Part shown: positions 35,906-48,304 of the stretch, piece by piece
Layout: every line of letters starts with the position of its first letter
Position numbering within the stretch: position 1 is the first letter of the stretch
NCBI GenBank assembly: GCA_947579665.1
Contig: OX388351.1
Span: 62,070,939-62,134,938, forward strand
Source: Sympetrum striolatum
Lineage: Eukaryota > Arthropoda > Insecta > Odonata > Libellulidae
Direction of reading: 5' to 3'
DNA: 64,000 nt
Program-made: the position numbers and the translations under genes
The notes under the pieces: model-generated
What the model saw: the letters and a program-made list of their open reading frames with translations, nothing else
What the model was told of the DNA's origin: nothing
Database searches by the model: none

Positions 35906-38431
35906 CTAATGAGCAGTTTAGCAAACGACATATGAAATACAAACAATAATTAACTTCAGTAATTAAAGATCAGTATTCTTAAGACCTATTACGGTATATT
36001 AAGTTACAAAAAGGTGTTATATATTCCTAGTTATTTAGATTTGCGCAATATTACTTTGATTTTTTCAATGTTTTCTGTGGCCCTCACGTATGGAATATGT
36101 CAAATGCCATTTGTGTATGATAGCATTTGATTACAACTGGAAGGCATCAAGGTTACTTGACACACTGAATTGCCAAAGGAAATCTTGCCTACAGAAGGGA
36201 AGTCATTTCTACACCTTATACCAACCCTGGGAATTTCAAGATTTCGTAGCCTTCCTCTTCCCTTTTACAGTATTACTATATATATGGTGTTTAAAAGGTT
36301 CAAACATTTACATATTGAATATTTTTCCAGCTTGTTATGCATTCTAATTGTTACTCAAAATGGTAGACTAGCTTCGTGAGTCGCTGGTATATTTTTAGCG
36401 AAAATTTTAAAAAAATATTACAAAATTTACGCGTACGTAATACTGAAATTTGAATATCAAGGTTGCCGCTGCAGCAGAAGTGAAAAGGACCTGCGTCATA
36501 GCTTTTTAACGGTTTATAAAATCAGGACCTCGCGTTTTTCCGACTTTTCTTGCAGTAAGAAACCCTTAACTTCAAACATTCACCATGACGCACGTTAATC
36601 GGCTGCAGTGGCTTTCAGATTTTTTTTGCGCGAAATGGCGTCGATCAAATGAGAGGCAGCAGATGCGCGCTCGTGGAACTGAGATTTTGGCAAGGAAAAC
36701 TTCTTCCAGATCCGAAAATTAGATCTTGAATCAACATTCCCAGTTTGGATCGAATGTGGTCAAAGGCAATCCATATCCTGCGCGTGTGATTTTTTCCGGG
36801 GATTCGAACTTAGCTGTAGATCTTCATTCGTACCTCTCAATGAAGCGGAGCTACACATTTTATTTCATATCAGTAATAACAAAAATAAAATTCATACTAG
36901 ATGAAACATCATTCACATTGCCAGTGCTTCCCTAATGTACCTGTACTGTACTGTATGTACCTTTTGTAAGCTCTACGTGTGCCGTGTAAGATTTATGTGT
37001 ATACTACCATAGTAGTTGCGCTCCAAAAGCATTTTATTTCGTAAGATATATTTTAGTAAAATACAAATTATTCTTCTTATTATTATTATTGGTGTTTTCT
37101 TCTTACTCAGTTTGAAATCCAGGTGAAAATAATGATGTTTTAGTGTGCCGAAAATCTTGAATCAGCACGTAAGTGAGCCGCGGGAGTGAGAAGATTGGAA
37201 AGTAATGAGAAAGTCAATGATAGGTGGGTACTTATTGAATTTTACAGCAGACCACGATCCGCTAATTTTTAATTCTTAACGTTTATTACAAAAAATTTAA
37301 GTTTGAGATACATTTATGTTTCTTTTTCACAACATGATGATTTTTAGGGAGTGAAATGAAAACTCAACTCGTGTAAAATCTAAGTTATCCTAACTCCATC
37401 AATTGTAGATGCATCATTTTGATCCGTGCTAGCGTGGAATATCACAACGTCTAAGAAGTGGTAGTGCCCGTACAGACAGGGACTTTTGAACAGCATCAAC
37501 GGATCCAGGGCAAAGTAATTCAATTTTTGGATGTCAGCCCTTCACGTGCATTTATTCCTCAGATTCGAACTGTAAGAAAACAATTAAATGAAAGATGCAT
37601 TTACTTCCTAGGATCGAGGTTTGCGGAGCCAATAAAAAGAATGTCTCTATATCTTTCAGCGAAGTCAATTTAAGGGAAAAAGGCTCTGCGAAAAAATAGG
37701 TAACTCGGGTACCTACTCAGAAGCTTTAAGTCGATTATTAGTGCCCTACGAGGGAAGGCAACTCTTGGAAGTGCTTCAGGTAACATAATGGCAATTTTCT
37801 CGTTTTTTCTTTTCTGTGATAGTAAGTTTCTCCAAAATTCCAATAGCTCTTCTCCACCAATGAATGTTTCCGTTCTTAGTTTCTAGCCAATCCCTCTCTT
37901 GCTACCAATCTTAACCAATATATGCTGTATAAAGTTATGAAAATCAAATCCGAGTAGTTTCACTTCATAATGGTAATTTTTCCAGCTCTCTTTTCTGGAC
38001 TATCCATATAACAAGAGGAATCTAAGCTAAGTGAAATGCCGCGTAAAAATCGCTTTTAAAGGAGAAGAGGAAGACTTTCGCCGGCGGCAAAGAGCCCTCT
38101 AAGAAATTCAGGAGACGATTTTCTCGTGAGTGAATTAACGCGTTGATACGAACTGCTTTGTCAAAAGGAAGACTGCTTCTTCTCCTCGTTCAGTTCCGAG
38201 AGGCGCAGAATTTTAAGCGCCACGACTTGAAGTGTTCAGCGGGAATAGAATACTCAAATAGCTCAATAAATGGGAGACGGATTTTGTAGTAATTTGAGAC
38301 ACGGCTAGTTTTAATTGAAGTTAGATTTAGACGGAAAGGTATTTCAGAGATTCCGATTTTGACTAAAAGTAGAGCAGGCCGTACATTCAAGAAGTTTTTC
38401 ATTACTATCAAATATACCTTTCAATGCATGA
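35906..38431. other. Gene-free stretch
   Basis: No supported gene. Frames at 36090-36347, 36726-36935 and 37458-37673 (all plus) lack recognisable motifs. A short TTATTATTATTATT microsatellite near 37077-37091 could be a retrotransposon tail, but the conserved 3' block is not next to it. Confidence 0.35.
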
Positions 38432-38828
38432 ATAATAGAGACACATACACATTATCTTGCTAAAGAGTGTAATTGTGGGTTGAGAGTAAGGGAATTGACA
38501 GAAGGAAAGAAAAAGTAAATGTTGTTAGATAATGTAAAGTGGGAGTAAGTTACTAAGAAAGGTAATGCAATGGTCATCCCAAAAGGTATTAACACATTTG
38601 TATATGTGTATCAAATTTTTTGTATTTATTGTATAATAGAGACACATACACATTATCTTGCTAAAGAGTGTAATTGTGGGTTGAGAGTAAGGGAATTGAC
38701 AGAAGGAAAGAAAAAGTAAATGCTGTTAGATAATGTAAAGTGGGAGTAAGTTACTAAGAAAGGTAATGCAATGGTCATCCCAAAAGGTATTAACACATTT
38801 GTATATGTGTATCAAATTTTTTGTATTT
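38432..38828. repeat. 201-bp tandem duplication
   Basis: The unit at 38432-38632 is followed directly by a nearly full second copy at 38633-38828. I find one substitution between them (T at 38522 against C at 38723). The near identity means a recent event or ongoing homogenisation, as in satellite DNA. The unit has no open frame. Two copies only are present here, so it may be a local duplication, a seed of a satellite, or an assembly duplication. Confidence 0.9.
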
Positions 38829-40499
38829 TTCTCTAGAGCATTAATATTAGCGAGAATTTTTTGTTAAATCTCACCTCAACATTTAATGAGGGAACAGACT
38901 CAACAATTTCGCATACTACTTTAAAATGATGAAATACATTAGGACTAGTCATTTTGGTTTTATGAGGCGTAGGAAGCCATTTTATTTTGTGAATACCGTA
39001 CCTGCTGGTATTTACTTGCATGAAGATTGTTTGGCGTGGTTATTATGCATTTTTCTCGAAATTTCGGAAACCAGAGGTTTCTACTCCCTAACATTTTCTT
39101 GTCTATCAGCAAAAAACGTGAATTTCGAAAATGCATGTCAAGTATATTAAATTTTCCTCATTCCACAGATTACCATCGATCTTTGCAGTATAAATATTTA
39201 TGAGATACTGCTGGTGGAATATAGTCTTTCATTGCTCTAGTTTAAAATTTCCTCCATTATTATGCCGTATACATACATTAAATCATCCCTTCGTTCGAAA
39301 TCACTGGTGATGAGGTCAAATTTCTATCATCTCCTAAGGAATAACCCTTCAGTATTTCTATTTATTACAAATACCGATGGAATTCCGGCCAAGCTATGCA
39401 AATTTTTGATTCTCCGATATTACAAATTTGTGGGTTGTATAAGGCTTAATTCGATCATTTTAATAAATTCGAGAGATCAAATATGTGTGCTTGTATGATA
39501 AATAATAAGATTCCTTGTCTCTTGCACTGAAAAATACCGTAGGGTTTATGGAAATTTCACTATTGACATCTAACCTTGATATAAATTCCTGTGTCCAATT
39601 TGCAAATATATTAGAATTTTTCAAATTTCACGGAAATGATTGCTATGCAACAAAAAAACCCTATCCAAGAAGAAAAGCGGAATATACGACGAATTTCATT
39701 TTGGTAAAATGATGATATAATCTTCGTAGTAGTAGTCATTGTAAATAAGAAAGACTATTATTCTCTTATGGAAATATAAGAGGCCAATAGAACTTTTTCT
39801 TTGCTAAGGCTAGTGCTCTCAATTTATCTGAAAATTATATAGAATTTGATCATACTTCAAATTTTAACGAACAAGTCAAAAAATAGTTTTATGTTCTTTA
39901 TATTTAATATTGATCTATAGCAGCTCTGTCAATTTCCGAAAATTTTACTTACAATTAGTACGAAAATTGTACTACAATAAGCGAGATATTCTACATTAAC
40001 CTCTCTCTTAAAATAGCCAAGCAATTAGAATAGTGTTATGCTGCTGGTGTAGTTTGTTTACTTTCTATAATTGTAATGTATGTCATATAATTGCTAGAAT
40101 GTGTAAAAGCCTTTAGTAATCAAGGCATCTAAAATACTCCTTAACCATCTTATCCATCCAAGTTTAATATGAGAGGTTTTTGATTTTGTACAATTTTAAG
40201 TTCTTTCCAAATCATTTATACGCTTTATCGAGACTTACTGAAGTCTTTAGAGGAAATTCAGCCGGATAATGAAGCTCGGAAACCTGGCTTCATGTATCGT
40301 TCAGGCTTGGAAAGCCACGATTATTTACAAATCCAAACGGATTACCAGCTGATATACTTCCTTGACCAGAATATCGGAAGAATGGAAAGAAAGTACATAC
40401 ATCGCTAACTTATTTTGACGTTTATTCAATTTTTCGTTTAAATTTAAATACCAAGGGTGATTACATCCATATATTTCTAAATATCAACTAAAACTACTG
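38829..40499. other. Gene-free AT-rich stretch
   Basis: Nothing recognised. Plus frames at 38926-39150, 39262-39498 and 39515-39712 follow one another, but they are AT-rich, have no motif, and have no splice sites joining them. Confidence 0.35.
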
Positions 40500-40800
40500 C
40501 CGGGGCCGGTCAAAATTTACGATTCCTTTTAAGAAAAAATTGGAGCGTTAAAGCCCTCCATAAATGTGTTCAGTTAACATATGTGCGCATACGCATTCCA
40601 AGTTTACGTTAGCTTTTCACCTTTGTATCTCTCTGTATGCAAGTGCATTTCATCTTCCGAGAGGCGAATCCTCGCTCCACGGAGCGTGTGATCATGAGAA
40701 TTACATGTGACGCTGGTTAGACAACTTAAAGGAGAAGCGCTAAGTGCCGAAGAGGGAGCAGAAGGCGGAAATACATCTTCGTTCCGTTCAATGAGTTCGA
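40500..40800. other. GC-richer patch
   Basis: This is a less AT-rich segment containing the small palindrome CGCTCCACGGAGCG near 40673. It may be regulatory; no coding evidence. Confidence 0.3.
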
Positions 40801-41160
40801 ATGATTAGTGAGATTCCTCCGCCAGGATATTACCTGTGTGGCAGATACTGTTTAATCTGTAGTATAAATTCTTATTTGGTAGATAATTTGAAGCATGGTA
40901 TTTTGTATTACTATATAGGAGACGCTGAAGATTCCAATGGTTTCTTTCTGTATAGATTGGATTTTCTTCTTCTTTGTTATTCACGCTATCAACATGAGCA
41001 TGTGTTGCTTTCTTTCCTTTTGGTCTTCTCTCAGATATCATCATCATAATACAGAAGACTGTTAAGTTAGATTTAGATATATACGCACCAGCCGCCATTG
41101 GCGCATGGCAGGAGATACATGAACCTAAATAATCTATCATATTAGCTTCTCTTATAAACG

Positions 41161-41259
41161 TCGGAAGGAGCAACCAGGAGTAGCGATCTGTTTTAGCGAA
41201 TACTTCCTTGTAACGTTTTGTCGATACGTCTCGGAGATCACGTTCGTTATTTCCTGGAA
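41161..41259 (-). repeat. Dispersed repeat, copy 2, inside a 174-residue open frame
   Basis: This matches the repeat at 33577-33676. Here the minus-strand frame (40805-41329) is open for 174 residues and includes NERDLRDVSTKRYKEVFAKTD. The related peptide in copy 1 differs at several amino-acid positions. Between the copies, codons for KRYKEV are identical. It may be a relic of a transposon-encoded protein. The rest of the 174-residue frame has no match to the other copy and no known motif. Confidence 0.45.
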
Positions 41260-41329
41260 CTACAAACCATCTGTTTCGTCTGAAAATTATGAACTGATTA
41301 CTTTTCCAGGTACTTCCGTTGGTAATCAA

Positions 41330-42610
41330 ATCTTTTCACCTAGAGTAGATACCACACGAGAGATTCTATCATTACCGCTACTCTGTCGAATCTGAAATCT
41401 CCACAAAAATGGTTATCTCTAAATATAAGACCTAACCTACTTCATGTCCCAAATTGCGTAGCAGTATTCGAGACTAGGTCTAGTAAGAGAAAGGTCTGCT
41501 ATTTCCTAGATTCCCAATAGGAATTCCATCAGCGTTTCTACATGTTATTTTTGCATTCTATTTGTCTTTCATATTCCATCTCGAATATGTTCTTTGAAAG
41601 ATAAGCAGCTGAAAGGTTTCGCGAAAAACATCTGTATGTATCAACCTTCTATGCTACTGCGCTCCTTTTATATAACGGACGGTCATCAGTAATGGTATTA
41701 AAAAAATACGTTCCAAATAATGATTTGGTTTTCTCAGTAAAACTTTTTCCGTAATATTTTACGCAACCTAATCGGGATGAAATATTTGTCTCGCTACTGA
41801 GCTGAACTACAATCGCAGGCTTGACATTTAAGTTCACCTTATTCTTAGGGGATAGGATTTTTACTAAGATATTGGAGGGATAAACTCTCATTTTCTAGTT
41901 GTGATACTTGCACACAGAATGTGATGAACTCATAAGAAAAAGGGATGTGGAAAATTGTACAAGATGTCGAAATCCTGACACAACTTTTCCTCAACTCTTC
42001 GAAGGTGAGGTTGAACGATAGGTGCAAGTAATATCATGATTGAGAAGCTGCCAACTAGGAACGACAAGATATCTTTCTATAACAAGCAGCTGTTACTTCT
42101 GTACCGTATGGTATCAACATCATGCTTGCTGATATAAATACTTTGTCTGGCTTGGTTATAATCAGTAACGGATATAAATTACATCGAACAGAATCAGTTG
42201 TATCTGTAACCTCGAACTGATCGACGTTTTATTCAAGAATATCGAATAAAACATAATGATGTATTAGATTTAGGTCTTAACGCAAGGTCTTTGATCAAAT
42301 AAACGAATTAACGATTGAAATCAGTTTCCTTGTGGGCATCATTGGCTCCAGTCAAATGGAAGGTCAGAGTCCGATTTCTTTCGGCTCAAAAATAAAGTCA
42401 TTAACTCTTAATTGTAGCCAATAGAAGTTTCATTTAAGAAACGCAGATAATAAACGTATGAAGATATTCTGTACTAAATGACTGCTATAATATATCTAAA
42501 TGCTATACCTATTGGTACCCTCATTATAATGTAGTACAACTCTTGTAGGTATAGTGTACAAATATCTTCAAAGGTTTGTTATCCGTAATTACAAAAAGAA
42601 TAATAGATCC
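41330..42610. other. Gene-free stretch
   Basis: No supported feature. Minus frames at 41649-41891 and 41845-42027 are short and unassigned. Confidence 0.35.
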
Positions 42611-42652
42611 AATATTTTAATTTACGCAAAAATATGTATAAATTAAAATATT
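42611..42652. repeat. 14-bp-arm AT hairpin
   Basis: AATATTTTAATTTA (42611-42624) is perfectly complementary to TAAATTAAAATATT (42639-42652) across a 14-nt loop. It could be a tiny foldback or chance in AT-rich DNA; 14 exact pairs make pure chance less likely. Confidence 0.6.
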
Positions 42653-43399
42653 AGATGTGTTATTAATTTTTTTATAATAATGATCATCCACCAAGTGAGG
42701 GCCGACACTATCAACGCTATTTATTCTCTCTGTTTGTCATAGAATACCACTAGATCGAGGTTGACATTTAACATCGAGTTTTATTTATTTTAAGGTTATG
42801 AGTTTTTAACTTTGTTCGTTTTTTTATTGTTACAATTCAAAGCCTCATCATGGTAAAACAAAGTCTGAATTATTTTGGTAAAAATACTATGTCTCATAGG
42901 AGGTAGTTCAACTAATGCAAGATCCCAAAACAATATTCTCAACATTTTTAAAGATCTTGCAGATTTGTTCGCTCAAAAATGTATTTTTTTTAAATTTCAT
43001 CGCATATAGTTACAACCTGGAATGTGTAATGAACACAATACTTGTAATACTAACTCAAACGTATGAAATTAACTTTTTTAATCGAGGTATTAAATATTTC
43101 AACTGAAAATATCGGAGAAAATTGCAAATGGAGAAAGGACTTATTTTTGTGTACATTAGAGTTGTTCAGTGTTGTTAAAGAATTTAAATTTCTTTTTCAG
43201 GTTTTTGAGTTTGAAACTGGATAATATTGACGCTTGCTGAATTTTAGAAAAATAATTTTACTAAGGAGCTAAGCAGCTAGCTCAAAGGGTTTACTTTTGT
43301 CTTCCTTAGAGTTCCGTGATGTGAAGTATCATTTTATAAAAATAATTCCGTCCAAATTCAGTGAACTCATCACACTGTCCAGGTGAAATGGCCATCGAA
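42653..43399. other. Gene-free stretch
   Basis: AT-rich, with no recognised element. Confidence 0.4.
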
Positions 43400-44050
43400 A
43401 TGTACTCTTCAATCCGCTGAAAGATCAAACCTTTGGGAATTCTTCGGTGACCCTCCATTCAATCCCCTGAATCTCTTTCATCTTCAAATTTGCAGCATCT
43501 CTCGCAGGAACTGGAAGTCTTCTCGCACGTTTTGACTCCCGACTGAGGTCAACGAGTGGAAGGGAACCGAGCAGTCCTCAAATAGGAAAGTGCAAATGGG
43601 GACAATAGGGTCAGTGTTCAGATCTTCCTCCGACCTCGCCCTAAATGGACAAGCCAAAGGTCTGCCGCGTACACAACGTATTGGACGCTTTGTGTATTGA
43701 TTAGAAGACGACGAGTTGTAAAACAATGAGAATCTTTCGCTGACCTCTGTTGCTACGTGAATCTTCTAGACGTACGTGATTATGATGGATCGATTTGCCA
43801 GACGAGAGGATTGATTGGTGACACGATGGCCGGCAGCGTAAAAAAGGGCGTAGTAGTCTTTTCAATTCCGGATTACCCTAGTTGCCAACGAGTGAATTCA
43901 GAGACCGTGTTGGACCATAAGGAAGCGTTCCAAATGTGGAAACCGTCACAAATGTAACAAGCGTTCTCGGAGAAAAGAGGAAGATTTTCGCTTACTCCTC
44001 CAATTTGTGATACACTTCCCATAACCCCCTAGCGGATATCTGGAGAACGG
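43400..44050. other. GC/CpG-richer islet
   Basis: Frames at 43484-43726 (minus) and 43757-43957 (plus) have protein-like composition, but no family motif and no consensus splice sites. The block is likely regulatory or an unrecognised exon remnant. Confidence 0.35.
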
Positions 44051-45165
44051 TTCTGTTGGTTCGTGTTTACTCCATTGCTTTGTTTCCCTGGTTACTTGAG
44101 TAAGTTAGTTTTACCCGTCCCAAGCCGCAATGCTTAGGCATGCAAGTTTCGGTAATAATTATAGTTAGTAATTTATAGGGAGCAATAGTTAGGGTATAAT
44201 GTATAGTGAAACGAATTTGATGCATACTGAAAATTAAGATGTGTTGGTAAATAAATTATCTAAGATCATCTAAGAGATAGGAGAATTAGAAATTTAATAG
44301 AAAAATGTTTTGACTGAGGTGATGAAACGTGGACGGAAGAATTCATTTTATTAAATACTGAAGGAAGTGAAAAGTTTTAGGAAGTACTTTGATATAGAAT
44401 GCAAGAATAATGAAAGGGGAGGCATATATTTATTCCGATTTTGATTTTATTATCAAGAATCAAAGAGTGTTGGGAAGTAAAGAATTTTGGAAAAAGGGTT
44501 TTAAATCCTTATGTGATATTTCTTATTTTCTGCACCCAGATTACTTAATTTCTCGGTAAAAGAAAATCTTAGGCTTATTTCTTTTCAATAAAGCTGTTTA
44601 TGACTTCAGGAAATAAAATCTGGTATTTCTTTAGATATGGACGGGACGTCCTTTTCGATTTCCTGATGCAGTGCAAACTTTTTAGTACCTTTACATTGAA
44701 TGCTCATCATTCAGAAACCTTTTAAAGCAGTCCTCATAACTTACATAACAAGACACCATAATTTCATAAAAATTATGACAGCGAAATTTAACATTCCAAA
44801 AATTGAAAGATGCTCATACGACCAGTTTTAAGATGAAACCTCATCACTAGGTTGATACTTTTATTTTGTGGAATTTGTCAAATTTAGCTAATATAATTAT
44901 ATTTAAATCATAGAGAGATTTTACCAGTTATCCCCTGATATTTTTCGTTATGTTACCAATTTATGATTTGCTACTTACGAAATTCATTATTTCTAAAGCT
45001 GGTATTCAATAGGTTTCTTATAGTCATTCTCACTCTTATATAGCATCGAGTCTCATATCGAATGTTTTAGCTGCTTCAAGTTTCATCAAGCGTACATATG
45101 CCACTATGAAAGATCACTCACTCATAGTTCTTCCTCGTATTGCTTATTTCCTCCTTTCCCGAAAC
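44051..45165. other. Gene-free stretch
   Basis: Nothing recognised in this AT-rich interval. Confidence 0.4.
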
Positions 45166-45209
45166 GGGAAGAGATGAAAATCTTTTCCAATTTGAGGAAA
45201 TCTCTTCCC
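45166..45209. repeat. 10-bp-arm hairpin
   Basis: GGGAAGAGAT (45166-45175) is perfectly complementary to ATCTCTTCCC (45200-45209) around a 24-nt loop. Confidence 0.5.
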
Positions 45210-46611
45210 CAAAAGCTTCTTAGGTGATTTCTATATCTTGCTCTGTTTTCCTCATTCTACGCTTTGTAAGATATTTTCTATGGCAACGCTGTATAAAGAT
45301 GAAAAGAAAAAAACATTGTTTATAGTTACCGAGATCACAAACTATTCCAACTTCTACTTCTAGTTCCATAGGTGATTGCCATATGTTATATTTTAACTCC
45401 TATACGACTGCGATGTGACTCAATCACTACAGTCACCTTGCTTTCAAGAATATAACTGTACAAAAGGAATGGGAACTAACTGGAATATATAAATGAACTC
45501 GGAGCAACTTTAATCGCCGGAAAAAGGAAATATTTTTCAATATCAAAGGAAGGGCATCGTTTAGGAGATGAACGGATATGATATTGCGCACGCTCAACTT
45601 TTCATCATCTTTGGTGGATATGAAGAATTTCCTTTCAGCCCGAAGATAATATCTTCTCTGAGATTTGTTGAGATTATTTCTGAAAATATTGTAGTGCTCT
45701 TCTTTTTAACCGAGGCGTCGCAAATTGGAACATTTCGCCCAAAAAGTTCCTCTAAAACTTGACGTCTTTGCAGCAAAGAAGCTGTCGTCCTCCGCAGTAA
45801 TTAAGAAGTATCGTAATTTTCCATTCTTAATACTTGTTTCGTTGATTTAGGTTAACAACCAAGTTTCATATTCCGAAATACGCATCTCCAGTAACTTAAT
45901 TATGTTGGCAATTTTCAATTTGAAAATTTACTTTGAACAATTGTAGGTGTTCAAAAACGGTACGCAGTTATTAAAAACCAAAATATGCCACGTACTACTC
46001 TATTTTATTTGTTCATATAAAAAGAACCATGTACGAACCAAAAATAGTTGTAACAAACATGTTCGTAGTAAGATTAATTCCTATCAGGTATACTTGATAC
46101 TAAGCCTAGGTGTCCATGTCCAAAGTAATGCAGACCAATTCAAAATCGTTAATAAAAATGAGAATCATAAAATCCATTTTTATATACTATTAGGTAATGT
46201 AAATTAATGTTTTATACATGTACGAAGAAACATATGTAGAGTTGTATGCAGTTACATGCCCGTCCTATGTTATGGTATCTTTATAGTGAATTCCCACAAC
46301 GTAAGTACATTTACGTATTTTTCATTCGGGCCCCCATTAAATGTGTTATTTTTAAAGAATGCGTTTCAGTAGAGTTGTGTAGGAGTGTATAATAGGGATT
46401 TTTATCGTTCGAAAGAGACAGGAAGACAATAAAACATGATTAAAAGAGGTGAAAGTATTGCTAAAGAGAAGGGATATGTGCAAAAGGTGATGATTGTTCA
46501 TGTAAGAGGATTTATCAGATCCGAAAGAAGTTTTCAAGGACAGGAAAGTACAGTTTATATTTAGAAACAAAATTACTTAAAACTTGTTTACTCCAAAGGG
46601 GAAATCTATGA
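45210..46611. other. Gene-free stretch
   Basis: No supported gene. Complementary frames at 45568-45762 (plus) and 45594-45776 (minus) are open together and are likely chance. Confidence 0.35.
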
Positions 46612-47145
46612 TTATTGCGTTAAAAAGGCTTGAGAGAAGCTGTCATTGCGAGTAAGCATTGTGCTCTCTTCACGTAAGATCAGCCTGGATTGCGATTTTA
46701 GAGAAAGTAGTAGGGTGTCAGTAACAAAGTATGCTTGCCATTCCATCAGGTGCGGCAGTAAATACTCAAGAATCGATGTAATATCTGAAGATGCGCAGAT
46801 CTCCTGCACAAAAAGGTCTTTAAGCTGTGTTTTTAGCTTTGAGTAAGACTGATTAGGAAGAAAGAATCCTCTTTGAATATTCCCTTATGGGAATGGCTTG
46901 GAAGGGGAATCATCCACCTTGAGAATGGCATCAAAAGACTCCTTCAAAAAAATAAAGGGAGAACTTCTTTTTAAAAGTAAAGATCTTGCAGGGAATATTT
47001 CCTCGCTGTAGAAGAAAATTTCATTCGGTTTTTCTCTCACTCTTTCCTGTGTATCTCTCTGATTTTTGAAAAAAAATTTTCTAGCGTTTAAAAGTTCCGT
47101 CACCGTGAGAAAATTTTGCCAGAGGTTTCGTTTGGTATGTATCGT
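46612..47145 (-). pseudogene. Possible eroded coding sequence with one internal stop
   Basis: One minus-strand frame runs from about 47145 to a stop at 46612 and is interrupted only by a TAA at 46887-46885. The total is about 177 codons. The second half includes EICASSDITSILEYLLPHL, which has a soluble-protein pattern of alternating hydrophobic and polar residues. A pyrimidine-rich TTCTTTCTTCCTAATCAG acceptor-like stretch ends at about 46849, so the lower part could instead be a terminal exon. I recognise no family. In AT-rich DNA about a dozen stops would be expected over this length, so the frame is unusual, but a scan of six frames over 64 kb can yield one such case by chance. Confidence 0.25.
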
Positions 47146-48283
47146 TTAAGCTATCATTTCGTTAAATTGCGAAACGTTTATTTTTTACGTGATATATTTG
47201 TAAACGGCGTCTCAGTACATCCATTCATCGGTAGTCATTATAAATTTTATTAAATCGTTTAATAATGTCATTTTTACAATTTGATTCAATTCTGAGATTT
47301 CAATTTTATAATATTCAAGCGTTTTTGTACATATATGTTGTTATTCATTTTCTTAAAATCATAAATATTCACCCAAAAACAAAATTCGTAAACGTCCCAG
47401 CTTTATTTGTGTGCGGTTGAAGCTTAAAATTTTCATTAAACCTAGGGGAGAATGTTTACGAATTTAATAAAGTCGAAAGATTTCATAGAAAGATGAAATT
47501 TGTCATACCTATAGGCAGAGATACATCTATATTATTGCAAGGGACTGTATGAAATACATTGAAAATTTTGCATATTTCCGTAAGATATTTCAATCGTATT
47601 TGCATTACGGAAATCGCTTGAAAATTAAAATTTTCGTCAGTTTCCTTGCTGTAGTAGATAATTGGCTTCCAGATTGTTGAATTTGAAGAGTACGCAGTGT
47701 GGAAGTGAAGTTGTTATACTTTTTTAGACGCCGATAGTATTTTAATCACGCAATTTCAGGATTTCGTTATTAAAGAATTCTCTTCTGTTATGACGTGGAA
47801 ATAGAATGCATCGCATCCCTTGTCATTCTTTTCAGATCAACAAACCCCGCTAATAGGAAGGAAAGTTCGGATCTGATTTCAGATAAAATGTTTCCAAAGA
47901 AATTTTACGTAATGGTATGCTAGTGTCATCTACTTCAGAATTCAACCTCTTTCAGGATTTCGGTAGTTTAGTATCACAATTGTGTAAAGATTTCAAAGTG
48001 ATTACTTAAATTTCATCTAAAATGTCAATTTAATCTTTGATCATCTATTCTCTACAATCAAACTGTAAAGCCATACAATCTCCCGTTAAACCTTCATCGT
48101 GATATTCATAAAAATGGAAAGTAAAGCATAAAGTAATTTCATCAATGGTTGAAAACAAGACTTGGTTCCTCCTCACACAGCATTGAGAAATGTGAATGAA
48201 TATCATTCGATATATTGCCTTTCTTATTTAAATTGTAAATCCTCCCACCTTGTTGAGTAAGCATTCTTACAGCACTCCTAAAT
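47146..48283. other. Gene-free stretch
   Basis: AT-rich, with no recognised element. Confidence 0.4.
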
Positions 48284-48304
48284 TTTAAATGCAGTGCATT
48301 TAAA
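48284..48304. repeat. 21-nt palindrome with GCAGTGCAT repeat
   Basis: TTTAAATGCA and TGCATTTAAA flank a single G, giving 10-bp arms. GCAGTGCAT inside it recurs a few bases downstream at 48311-48319. Confidence 0.55.

Noticed and set aside
36937..36962. Short CTGTACTGTACTGTATGTAC repeat
   Set aside because: Only about three imperfect 5-bp units; too short to call a microsatellite of interest.
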